Source: Phoronis australis
Lineage: Eukaryota > Phoronida > Phoronidae
DNA: 64,000 nucleotides
Direction of reading: 5' to 3'
Assembly: GCA_002633005.1 (NCBI GenBank)
Contig: NMRA01000789.1
Span: 1-64,000, forward strand
Each line of letters opens with the position of its first letter. Positions within the stretch are counted from its first letter, which is position 1. Below are positions 34,600 to 46,900 of this stretch, in pieces. The notes beneath the pieces were generated by a model that did no database searches, was not told the DNA's origin, and was given only the letters and a program-made list of their open reading frames with translations. Both the position numbers and the translations under genes were made by a program.

Positions 34600-35994
34600 C
34601 GTGAGAGACAGACACTTCATCTTCTGTGGTCATTAGGCCCATGTGCCAAACACTTGAAAAAATTCTTAAAAACGAAAGCATTATCGTAAATGCTGCACAG
34701 AGCCCTATCATGGTGACATCATGGTCACACACATCTTTAAACCTACAAATTTCTGTAGCCAATGAAGTCTTTGAATGGAATGTTTTGTAAACTTAACAAT
34801 GACTTTAATTCTAATACAAATATCAATGACCATTCAACAAAACAAAACAAAAATATTTATCTCAAACAAAACCATTCTTATATTTTCTGACACACAGTAG
34901 ACAATTCTCTACTTATTTCAGACAAAAATTAGAGCAAAATTGTAATTTTTCTACATTACAAAGGTGGATTACTAAGTAATGGAAAATTTGCCAAAAGATG
35001 TTTTATGATATCCACACAGTACAAACCATGTTAACAACAGACTAGTAAACATCTCTTAATCTTTACTTCTGTGGAGAAATTTGACGAAATATAATTTCAC
35101 TTGTCGGCCGCATTATGTGCTAAATAAGTGAAGAATTACCATACTGTGTACAAAGGTAATAAATTCAACATAAATAAACAACCAAGAGAAAAACAGTTTC
35201 AATTTACCAAACAAAGCACAGCATATCTTAAAGTCCCAAGTGTTAGTTTTATTGTGGACTTTCATTGGTGAAGTTGAAGTCAAACCAAACTTGCAGTTCA
35301 ATTTCTGGTTACAATTTCCTTATTGTTAAAGCAAAGAGGAGAACATGTTGCTGTAATAGGTGAAAAGATCATTACGTCAGTTTCATCGCAAAGATGCTAC
35401 AAACCTTAAAACCTTTCTGGTACTCACTTATACAGTCACTACACAGACAACATTAACATGTGTTGCCAAGTTCAGTTTATGAGTAGAAACACCGAGAAAA
35501 TGTTTCTAAACATTCTGATTGGTCTACATTTATCTGTTGTATGTATTCAATCTTCAATGAGCACTGAAGGCTTGTTTTCTCTAATAAACACATACATAAC
35601 GAATAACAATAGAGGTCCTTCTTGGGCTAGGGATAAACTAACAGTTCGTTATTTCATACCTGAACTTGGCTTCATACATCCAGAGTATGGTCGTCGGCTT
35701 TTAACGAATGCCGAAACCCCTTTTGATCAGAGTGAGGAAATGAGCAGAGACCCATTTTAAGTGTTCTAAATAAAGCAAAAGCTAGTTTTATGTTCTAAGG
35801 TAGGTTCATAGGAGCTTTAAAATTTTACTTTGAAGATAATAATCGTGACACTGAAATACTACCATTGTGGCACTTCTACTATGTTTATATTGTCAGTCTG
35901 TAAAATAAATAATCTTATTAATCAGACTGGTGCAACTCTTTCACACCCTCCTCCCCATGATTTCCTGATCTTGACATACAGAAACATGTACAGC
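34600..35994 (-). other. 3' flank and probable 3' UTR of ACP7
   Basis: AT-rich noncoding sequence directly downstream of the ACP7 stop codon. Most of it has a diverged counterpart at 11880-14690, and the similarity runs up to within tens of bases of the stop codon. That suggests transcribed or otherwise retained sequence. The poly(A) site was not located. Confidence 0.5.
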
Positions 35995-37467
35995 TTATAC
36001 ACTGCATTTGCTTTGATCAGGGACAAATGGAATGCTAAATGGTGCATGATTCTCTTGGATCATCCATAAGCTATCCATCACCTGGCCTGTGTATGCGATC
36101 ACTTGCTCCCAGTACAGGTGTGTTGAGTTGTGAACCGTTAGTCGGCCATAGCCATTAAGACCAGGTAGCCATGACCTGAAGGCCGACCAAGGTCTGGCGG
36201 CATGTAAGATGACGTCAAAACACAAACCGCTTCCCTCATTACAACCGGCTGCACCACTGATGAGATGAACTGGTGCCTTGGGGTTCACATAGTCACAATT
36301 GGTGACAGTTTCATTGTACACAGGGTACAGTCTCTCATACGAGTGTTCATGACCTTGTATTATAACGTCCACTCCATATTTGTACATGAGAGTTTCAAGT
36401 CCAGCTCGAACTATTGAGAGTTTCTTTGTGCAGTCGTCACGGTCAGCATTTGAACAGTACATGGGGCGGTGACCAAAAGCAATAATCCATGGCTGTGCAG
36501 TCCGATTAGTTGGCACGTTAGCATACTTTAAATCTTCCTCTAGCCAATTCAATTGGTCGTTTATGTAAGCGCCTTCATGTGTGAAATAAACTTCGGTGGA
36601 ATAACTGATAAAATGAACAAGACCAACATTAAAACTGTACCACATCTTGTTCAAAGGAATTGGCCAATCAGATGATGGCATGGAGAATCGATAGCGATAG
36701 TGAGCAAAATCACCAAAAATCTCATGATTTCCAGGGCAAGTCATGTAGGGTACACGACTTGCAATGCTCTCAATTCTTTGCATGAATAAATCACCTCTTT
36801 TTCCCTGATTTTTGTGAAAATCGTATGCAAAATCGCCCACGTGAATAAAAGCATCAACTATATTTTCTCTTCTTTCAGCTTCTTCCCGTAATCGACCCAA
36901 ACTGATTGCGCCCGCCTTTCGTCCCATGTCGCCATACACTATAAATCTAGCTGGCCAGGTGTGTCCCTCTTGTAATGTGTTAAACGAGTAAAGATAACTC
37001 TCTTCATTGCCAGATATTACTTTATACCAGTACCGTGTATTAGGCATCAAGGCTGTTAGTACCACTCTGTGATATCCATGCGCACTATGCAGGTTAGCGT
37101 CAATCAAAACTCCGTGATCGTCAAATTGTGCCGGAACTTCAAAGTTAAGACTCGTCCCATTTCTCCTGTTGTCTAGTTTACTGGCATCCACCCCATAGAC
37201 AACAGAAGGAACATTTCCTTCCTGAAGAGGATCAGGACTCGCCCAAACAACGATCATTTCTGATACTTCATCTCCTAGAGCCAGATGTAATTGCTCTGGG
37301 GTGTTGTTAAGATTCCACAAATCGCTCGTTTCCTCTTCATATCCCCATAATTTATCCCAGGTCAATTCTCCTGTGTCTCGCTTCTGTCCATTGATACAGT
37401 GCGAGCAAATGGCGAATAAACAAATGACATTTGAAATGTACTGGAAAACTAAATTTTGAACCCACAT
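35995..37467 (-). CDS. ACP7: Purple acid phosphatase, ACP7 type, intronless coding region
   Basis: One open frame of 490 codons on the - strand. Residues 1-27 form a likely signal peptide ending near CING. An N-terminal fibronectin-like region (about 57-165) precedes the metallophosphatase domain. The five purple acid phosphatase blocks are all present: GDMG at 179-182, GDFAYD at 211-216, GNHE at 246-249, GHRPMY at 332-337 and GHEHSYER at 372-379, supplying the expected D, D, Y, N, H, H, H ligands of the dinuclear metal centre. The C-terminal domain starts near APVHLISGAAGC (about 398) and ends with YGRLTVHNSTHLYWEQV. Several NXT glycosylation sites (N103, N321, N385, N447) fit a secreted or lysosomal enzyme that hydrolyses phosphate monoesters at acid pH. 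Length is normal for the family. The absence of introns is unusual beside its intron-rich neighbours. The ATG has A at -3. Confidence 0.93.
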   Translation of the reverse strand: MWVQNLVFQYISNVICLFAICSHCINGQKRDTGELTWDKLWGYEEETSDLWNLNNTPEQLHLALGDEVSEMIVVWASPDPLQEGNVPSVVYGVDASKLDNRRNGTSLNFEVPAQFDDHGVLIDANLHSAHGYHRVVLTALMPNTRYWYKVISGNEESYLYSFNTLQEGHTWPARFIVYGDMGRKAGAISLGRLREEAERRENIVDAFIHVGDFAYDFHKNQGKRGDLFMQRIESIASRVPYMTCPGNHEIFGDFAHYRYRFSMPSSDWPIPLNKMWYSFNVGLVHFISYSTEVYFTHEGAYINDQLNWLEEDLKYANVPTNRTAQPWIIAFGHRPMYCSNADRDDCTKKLSIVRAGLETLMYKYGVDVIIQGHEHSYERLYPVYNETVTNCDYVNPKAPVHLISGAAGCNEGSGLCFDVILHAARPWSAFRSWLPGLNGYGRLTVHNSTHLYWEQVIAYTGQVMDSLWMIQENHAPFSIPFVPDQSKCSV

Positions 37468-38128
37468 TGTGTCGTGAAATCCAATGTCAAGTCACTGAGA
37501 GAGTATACGAAGTGTTACTCTGTAGTATTCCCTGGTCTGAAACTTTGTCAAGTAATTTTGTCTGTATAACTGTGGCTGTGTCTGTAGCATACACCCAATT
37601 AGCCATCTAGGTATAGCTTTGCGATTGCGGGCTAACAGAGCCTACGCCACGGTCTAGTGAATAATCCATTTCAGAAGTCGATCGCCGTGATTACGAAAAC
37701 AACCAGCTAGTGTCATGTTTACATATACCATTACGCGTTTAGCTAATCAAGTGCTATGTAAATACTGGAAATTATTACCCGTAGAGTCTGTGGTTCAACA
37801 ACGTAGACAACTCGAGAGTGAGCTCGACACTGACTGACAAAAAACACTTCCGGGTCGGGGAAAAAACACAATGCGATTATTTTTAAAAGTGCTGCCTAAA
37901 AAGATACTAGTTTAGTGAGTTGTATTGAAAATATTACATGTCCATAGTATATGTGTTACGACAGTAAATGTTCAACAGAATGTGCTTATTTTTCAAACGA
38001 ACAGTATTTATCATCTCTATTTTTGCCTGACACGGAAGTACATTTTGGCGCTCAAATTCAACTTCCTCTTAGTCGTCTCAGACTGGTGTTTGAACAAGGA
38101 TTTTGTTTAGGGCGCCTACTAATTTGGA
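37468..38128. promoter_or_regulatory. Shared head-to-head promoter of ACP7 and NCAPG2
   Basis: The two start codons lie about 660 bp apart on opposite strands, so both promoters and 5' UTRs must fit here unless upstream noncoding exons exist. ETS-like CTTCCGG is at about 37847-37853 and a CGGAAG is near 38033. No clear TATA box is seen near either start codon. Transcription starts cannot be placed from sequence alone. Confidence 0.6.
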
Positions 38129-40903
38129 ATGGCATCTTTACGGAAAGAGTTCTTGTATTCTATTCAGAGTGAAGATGATGCACCTTTTTTAACATACTCT
38201 GAACAACATGTGAGTAGCTGATGTCTTGTCTTATAGATTCCTTACGACTGCGCCTTTTTATTTTTTGATGCGCTAATGCCATCGGATTGCGCAAAATCCC
38301 TGCGGCTGCGATGTGGGTAATAAAACCTAGCAAATAAAATCTGATACTAATTTAGTTTCATTAAAGACTGCACTCTTTCTCGAGTAAAGGAAATTATTTA
38401 CTGGTGTTGGAAACTTGGTTTTCAGCTGTTATTCTGCTGCTGAAATTGTGGTTCCATTCTTTTGCCTCGGCGTCACCTGATAGCTTTTTCCCCCGATCAT
38501 TCAATGAACTGTTCTTGCACGAGGCTGCGTATATGTCACTACAAATTATCAGAACTAGTTCACTTCGTTATAATTTTTGGTATTTTAGTAGCAGCAAACG
38601 TAATTTCAGAACACTAAAGTTTTGCTGCTGCGAAGCTGCCATCATATCTCCCGAGAGACTTGTCACAAAGAATTTAAGAAATGGCACGTGCACCTGTCAC
38701 GAGCGTAATGTTTTCAAACCACGATATGCTTTTCTTTGTTACAAAAGGTGGAGGAAAATGAAGTTTATTAAATTGTTTTTTACTTAAATGGATGTAACTG
38801 GCAAGGTGGGTGTTGGTTGACTCCCAGATTTGCATGCATCCCCGCTGGAAGTTAGCTGTACATGTTGACATAAGTTTTACAATGAGGCGACAAGCAGAAC
38901 TACCTGGGCTTTGTGAGATTTCGAGGTCCAACGGAGCTCAGCACACAGCGGTACCTAGCTGTATTTTTACAATAGTCTTCATACAGCAAGTTGGCTGGCT
39001 AAGATAGGGCCTACTCAGTAGCCGCACATAAGTGATAAGTCATCTGATAATGGGACAGCATAGAGCTGTCATGCACCTGAAGCTTTTCAGTAAATTATGC
39101 CTCACATTTACTAAACCATCAAAGTCATGCGGTATTCCATATAGTAGGCAAATTTTCTATTTATGATCGACATATGTCCCTAATGATATATAAATCATAC
39201 ATGCGTCACAAGCTCATTACCAGAAATGAAAAGAAGACCGGAGTAGGTAATAAAAGTAATAGTGAATAAAAATAAGTGAAATAAAAAAATGACAATCTCT
39301 GGTAAGATGGGAAATTAAAAAGTGCCACAAGAGATGTAGAAAAGCGCATGCCTATGCGGAGATATATAGCTTCTTCCTATCCACCATCAGAGTGTGGAAC
39401 AATTTCAACCTAGACGCTGCGAGTGCTCCCTCTGTTGCTGTCTTTCATCATAGGATTAGTGGCTCAGACCATCTCCCAAAAGTAAGGCAGTGTAAATGTT
39501 GTTTTTAATATACACTGTGTACGTTCTCAACTGTATATACTATGAATTGCTCATTAATTTGAGAACAATATTGTTTCTGGAGTTACGTCCACCAGTGCCT
39601 TCAACTTGTTGAACTTTGGTTTAGTAGGTTGAAGAAGAAGAAGATTTCAAAAAGTCAGATATAGATCTGACATTGTGCTCTTCTCTTTGGCCTATTGAAA
39701 GATTTTCAAATTCCAGAAAAACAAGCATGATCCGTTTGACTTGAATGAGATTGTCACGGTCTTGTCACACGAGCAGTTGGACGAATTATGGACAGCTCTG
39801 TTGAACAAGTGTACAGCGAATATACTGGCTATTAATGCAGAGGCTGATGAGAAGGTAATTATCAAACATGTGACTTACAACTCTTGACTTTACAAGTGTC
39901 AAAGAGAGCATGAAAGTCTTTCACTTCACAGTTTTGAATTCTGGTGTTGTTAAGCAAGTTAGGCCGAGTTGGCAAAGCCTATGTTGTGTTGTGTTGTATG
40001 CTTCGCCAACACTAAAAATTTTATGTTTTTCAATTAAAACGCCCTTTGACGGGTACTGCAGGTGTTTATCTGATAGAATTGACAATGATTTTGTAACATA
40101 TTTAGATCCGCCATTCACCTAAGGGGAAAGGTGCCTTTACCTTCTGAGAGGGGAAGTGTTTTTGGGTGAGGGGAATATTCCCCCCTTCCAGTCACCACCT
40201 TCACTAACGGTAGTATATAACAGCACAAATACCTAAAAGTTAAATTATTGTTTGTGTTGTTTCATATTGCCAGCAGTGTGATTTAAATGCTACCGTAATT
40301 CTAACCACTGAAGGAAATTTTTTAATTACTTGAATGGAATCTTTGGGCTGATAAGGGGAACGAATTTTGCGTGGGTTTTAAATTATATATTTTTCAGGAT
40401 GAGAACAAGGACGATATTCGGTCTGAAAACTGAAGGATCGAATTTTTTTAATGTCATTTTGGCATTGGTATAATAATATTGTTGATGTTGCTAGGTCATT
40501 GATATTCTTGTGTCATGCTGAGAATAAGATATTTTGCATTGCAGTTGCTGGAACATACAAGTGATGTATTAGATGCTGTCATCACTGTTGCCTTGGTAAC
40601 CATTTCCCAGGAAGACGCCTACATCCCTCAGCAGTTGTTTGAGGCATCAGTTATTTTACATGGTAGGTTAGTTCTCCGTGGGTAGAGGTTTGCCAACCTG
40701 CGAATTCCCATATATATCTATGGGTGGGTTTGGGTGCATGCATGTGTGTGCAAAATGGGTGTTTATATTTTTGTAGAGGTATATTTTCTTGTTATGTGAT
40801 ATGAAAGTGAGGCCTGTAATATTGACTTATTTTGCTTTCCTCAGTCCTATGATAATAAGCCATCTTTTACATCAAGTGACACCTGATGCGAGATGCGTAT
40901 TGA

Positions 40904-40958
<55 letters not shown>

Positions 40959-43900
40959 NAACATTGGTAAAGCAACTGAGCAAGAGACATAATTAAAAGA
41001 CATGATATTTCGAAACGTACTTGTTTCATTCCCAAGTGAAAGTAAATTGACACAGTTATACCACCACAGAGCAAAAGCTGGAGACTTACACAGCGGGATA
41101 CAACAGGTGTGAAATACTGCAAAGAATGACAAATGAAATGACGTAACAGGAAAGTCACGCATACAAGTGTAACATGCAGTACGACCCTGTTTGGTGTTCA
41201 TTCAAAACGGGCTTCTCGAATTCAATTAAAAAGGATTCCAATATATTCAATCGCAGCACATTGCGCTCTACTGGGCCACAAAAGCATAGGTGATTCTGGT
41301 TTATGTTTTTTTTTTAATTGAGTCGTTACAGTATTTTTCAGTTACTTTTACTCATTGCTTGACAATAATCATGGCATTTCAAACCTTGCCCCTTGTTTAC
41401 TTGGTTTTGAGCAGCAACACCAGACCTTGGCTGAAGTTGATGCAGGGAGGGATTTTACGTCTAAGAACCATGCTTTGTGACCTTGCCTGTCATTTTGTCT
41501 TGAATACAGAATTGTAGTATTGACTCATCTGCGCTCTCTTTTGTCAGGTATTCTGCTCACTCTACCCGAATCATTGGACAAGCTTCAGAATTCCATCTCC
41601 CGACTCTGCGAACGCTGGTACGCAGCTGAACTGGACGGTCGCAATGAGCTGGTCTCACAAACAGTCACCTACCTGATCACCAGGAGTCTCCGACCCAAGG
41701 CTCTGGTCAGTGGAAGGGAAACCTTTTTAGTTACTTATTATTATGATTATTATTGTTTTGATTGTTATTATTTTTTGCTTGGTATTAGGAGCAACAATGT
41801 ACCATTTTAGCAACATTTTTATCAGCATGACTCAACATTTAAAGGGACATTTTCATTGAGAAAAGTGATTTTCCATGATCAGCTCACTTGATAAATGGCA
41901 GAGTATGCTGGCAATATCATTTCAGCAAATGTCTGGCAGGCAACAGCGAGAATTGGCAATTTGTAATAAAATCACAAAAAATCCAGAGGATTTTGTTTTA
42001 TTGCTCTGGTCAAAGCTCGTAACTTCAAAAAGTCAATTTTAATCAAAATGATGCCAGAAATGATTTTTCATCCGTAAAACTGATAGTTTCGTTATATCAT
42101 AGTGCATGTCATTCACATTTGCATGTGGTGTGAAGCTAGCTCGCAGCAAAGGGATCCTGAAGGCAATGTCTTGTCCTCTGTTTCTTGACTTACGTATACA
42201 GCAAAAAGGACAATTGTGCAACTTTTAAGTGGGGTTGTTTGGCATGGCTTTTCACTTATTGTTCATTGATTCTGGTGGACTTCACTGCCTTCAACTGTTT
42301 CATGTCTTTAAATTACTGCAGTATCAACATAAAGCAGTCCAATTCACAAAATAATTTGAAGAATCATGCATCAGTTAGAGAGGATTTGGTTTGTTATCTC
42401 CTTTGGTTCAATGTCTACACTGTCTACGTAATGCTGCGAACATTTTGTCCTGTCAGCGCCCCATCTTTTGGCCACATCACGTGACCTAATGGATATAAGT
42501 CTGAAAAGATTTCTGCCCCAGACCGGGACTCGAACCCAGGACCTTGTGCTCACCGTGCAGTCGCTCTAGCCACTGTGCCATCGGGACTACTGGTCAAACA
42601 TTGTGTGTATAAATATATCTTTCTCAGTTTGGCGTAGAATTATGTTGCGCATGTTTTGTCCTGTCGGCACGTAATGCTGTTTATGTATTTGTTGCCTGGC
42701 AACTAACAAGTTAGGGTGGCCCCTGTTTGTCCGTCATTGAATTATTGTGCATGAAAACTCACCAGAGTGAAGGCTCATGTGATTTCTCTTAAAATGTTCA
42801 TTGTAACTGAAGTTAACTGTAACCAAATCGGCTTGTATGGAGTTCAGTTGGCTTGCGACTTGGGAACGGAACTTGACGAAGTTTTAGTCGCCCTCGAAAA
42901 TCCGTACGAGACGAAGAAAAATTATTTTGTACTTATTTTTTACTCATGTCTGGGCAAAGCATTGCATTTCAAGCATTGCTGATGTACTTTTGCACAGCAT
43001 TCAAAAAAAGTTGAGACCTTGCTGAAACTGATGCGGACAGACGTTTGTTTTTAGCTTGTGTCTTAAAATAAGTCTGAATAAAGACCACAACCAGTTCTAT
43101 GCTTTTTTAGCCTTGAATAAAATTTGTCGTATGAGGTATTCATTTTGACTGACAATTTCAGGTGGCTGACATCAAGCGAGTGTGGGCCTTGCGTCATAGT
43201 TTGTTGCTGATTGATTTTGCTAACCAGAGTAGTGAGGAGCTGAAAGCATTATTGCTGCAATGTGTGATTCACATGCCATTTGTGAAATGTGAAAAGGTGA
43301 GAAAGCTTCACATTTTGCTATGTCTGCAACCTGAAAACTGTTATAGGAAACCAGGGCCTGGTTGCACCAATGGCACCATGGTCATTGAACAGTGGTTTTG
43401 ACTTCAAGCAGCAACTACACATTTAAAGCACCATGCAATACGCTCCTGTTTTTTGTATTGCAAAAAGGGTCTGCTGTCCGGAAGTATGCCAACCTTATGT
43501 GTTGCACAGTGAGTAATATTCCTATTATAATTGAAATTATGCTGTGACCTAATATTTGAAATGAGGCCTTTTGGAGTATCGTACTTTAATTTCTTTTTTG
43601 TTATAATTCAAGTTAATCGTGTTCATTTCAGGGTCGACGATTTTTGAGTTTCCTGTTTGGACTTAACCCTGGGTTTATTGAACTTCTACACAAGGCTATC
43701 AAGACAGAAATTCCCTACTCTTCAAAGTCAGTAGTCTTCAATCTTATGTCTCTTGTTTCTCAAAAAAGCTACGACGCAGTTCAACTTCTAACATTTTCTG
43801 AGCTGGAACAAACAAAACTGATTGCTTCGGTGCAGTTAGGGACAGATGACTATGTTATCACGGCACTCTTTCTTGGATTTTCAAAGAGTTCCTGGAAATC

Positions 43901-46900
43901 TGTGTTGTGAATTTTTGCAGCAGACAAAAATTCACTGCACAACATACCACACTGAGTTGTGTAATGCAACAACACTATGCATACTTTGCTCAAAGAAAGC
44001 AAACTGCAGAAGAAATCGCATAGTGTGACTATGGCTTAACTCATTTTACTGTGGGACTCCGAGTTTGCTCTAAAACATGGTTCATGGAAAATGGTTGATA
44101 TTTTTACATCCTTGAAAAGTCATGGTAAGTGAAAAAATTGCAAAAGTCATGATTAAGTCATTAAAATTTCATCAGACAAATAAAAACCTGTCATTCTGGG
44201 AGTCTTATCGCAAATGAGTTTAAACTTTGAGTTTTTTGCTCATCGACTGTTTCATTTGAAAAACAACTACAATGGTTTTAATTTAAAGGGCGTCGAAGAC
44301 GGACAAGTTTTATCGTTAGATTTTAATTTGTGGGAATGACGATGAAGTGAAATGTGGAGACATATGAAAGTAGTCATGGGCGTGAACACGGGCTGTAAAC
44401 TGTCAACGTGAATTTGACGGGAATTTCTGCAACGTCTCTTGGAAGAACCGGATGAATATACTATAATAGGATTTTCATGAGTTTCTAACACGTTTTATCT
44501 GCAATGGGTCCAAGTTACGTGGCTTTTACTTTGTACTGCTTGCAATATTTTTTTAACAAATCTTGTCGTGTGGACTCTTCAGATGTATGCCCCATTTTTA
44601 TTTGCCCACGAAGATGTAGGCACCAGTATGTGGTCATCTGCTTCTGTTCATCCATCATCCTCTGCTTTATCTCTTAAAGCCCTTGATGGATTCTCACAAA
44701 ATTTTAAAGAGTGACATGTTCCTTATTTGCAAATTTGCAAACGGTTCTGACTACGTTTGCCTCTATCATTGAAACTGTGATAGATTTTCATGAAATTTGG
44801 CACGTAGGTATCTGTTGAGACGATGACCCTTTACCGTTCTTGTGTCGGTCCAGACACTTTAAGGACCATTATGAACATTAGGCACAATTATGTATTTCTA
44901 CTGGGAAGAGCATGCTGACGATTTCTGAATGAGTCTGGCTACTGCGGCGCTCTCTCAAGTGGCAACTTTGTTTTAGCATCCACATCTCTATCCACCAGAC
45001 CACTCAAAGAATCATCTGGACTGATTATTTTCTGAACATTGAATTTTGTTTTCAAATTTTGTCAAGATTGACGATAATGTGTGACTATTTTTATGAACTG
45101 TTTTGCCATTTCATTATTACCTCAGCTATATTTTGCCAGCATAAAAAATGATCTCCATCTTATGCAGGTCGGTACTGGGCTGGTACAGTGAAGTCTATTT
45201 CTGTGCCTGGCGTGCTGCTAGTGGTGTCTACCTGGACCGTATTGAGAATGACTGTCTACAGGACCTGATGTTCTGCGCTGTGCACGCCCCACGCAGTTCA
45301 TGTAAATCGCTGGCATTTGCCCTCAGGAAGGTATGTCATGATGGATTTGTGACGATTTTCATCTGGTTGATCATGAAGAGCGACTCAGAATTGGTTGGTG
45401 TTTGAATCGGGCACTTGCCAACAAGTGTCGCTGTTGAAGCTTGAAATAGTTGGCAGTTGCTGACGACATGAAGATGCTGAAGTAAAAATAGTAACATCAT
45501 TATGGACTTGTTACTTGTATCCTGCTCTGGGAATATCACTGTTTCTCGTTATATATACTGTTATGGACTTGTTACTTGTGCCCTGCTCTGGGAATATCAG
45601 TGTTTCTCGTTATAGATACTGTTATGGGCTAATGGTGTTAGCTAAAGCTTTGTGTACACTGTCTTGCGGCTCTAGCTTTGAGAAGAATGTTCTTTGATTT
45701 AATGAATTTCATGATTATGAACCGTCTTATTGTCACAGGTTCTCTGCTGTTTCCATAAAGAGAAGAAGCAGAAAGGAGTTGATGAGATGTTGCTGAGACT
45801 TTATGATCCTATACTTTGGCGGTCACTTAAGGTATGGCTTGACAAGATGTGGTTAGACTTTATGATCCCATACTTTTGTCAGTTGTTTGAGAACTGACTG
45901 GCTGAAACTAGGTTACAGCAAAATTTCACTAATCTTGGACAAAAATAATTGCCAAAATATTATTTCCACCAGTTAGCTTGTGTTATGGAAGGTGAAATTG
46001 GGCAAAATATGAATTTGGCGCTATGTACCATATATGGAAAAAAGAGGAAATAAAAATTTCAATGCGTCCTCAATTGATGAGATATTACTGTATAATCAAG
46101 GTGTTGAAAATATCCATCTAACTGAGCTAGCACTAACACTCTGACAGGTCGGACTTCTGCTGAGGCAAAGATTTATATCACATTGGTTTTATGCATAGTC
46201 TCATGCTAAAGCAACATTGTTCATTTGTGAAATGTGTTTGTGTGCGCGCATGCGTGCATGTGTGCGCGCATGCGTGCGTGTGTGCGTTCGCATATGTGCG
46301 TGTGTGTGTACAACCTGAAGTGAGCATATGCTCAACAGTTACAGTAACTGTTGCACTTCGCCTTGAAAATCAGAATGCTCAAAATAAGGGTTTGTGTCAT
46401 AGTTAAAATTGGTTGAAGTTTTCTAAAACAACTTGATTATTTGTCGCGTAAATAATAAGTTTAAAGAATCACCAGGGGTAGCAATGAAAAATTAAGAGCA
46501 TTTTATACAATATTGGAGTACCGCATTCGCCGTAATAACCGCCCAGGGCGCTTAGAAAAGTTCGGTTCAGGGGGGCGCTTATTATAACCCAAGGCGGTTG
46601 AAACCCGGTCTCCGAAACGGGTGAAATCGGAAGCTAAGATTCATCAAATTTACGTTCTGTGACGTATCTGTAATCTATGAAAGACTTACAACAAAACTGT
46701 GGTGCATTGCTATCAAACTGCTGCTAAATTACGATCATTTTACAGAAAATTGTGCTGAAATCCCAGGGCGAAAACTCGCCGACTGACTGCCTCAAAATCG
46801 CCGTCTTCGATATGGCGACTTCAGTGCTTGAATAAAAATAGTTTCGACTCAAGCAAATTACCTGAAATCCTCATTAAGTTTTCTAAATAGCGTCCCTAAG

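Larger units (their letters stand above)
26100..35985. repeat. Segmental duplicate B, partner of 2270-14690
   Basis: This copy keeps the working gene ends: methyltransferase last exon and ACP7. The shared module before the last exon includes the string GTAGCTCAGCGGCACGGTGG, seen at about 2590, 26400 and 29317, which looks like an old tRNA-derived SINE head without a good B box. Confidence 0.75.

Noticed and set aside
40789-41201. Frames with long VCVCVC or HTHTHT runs
   Set aside because: Translations of the (GT)n tract and an N inside NCAPG2 intron 3.
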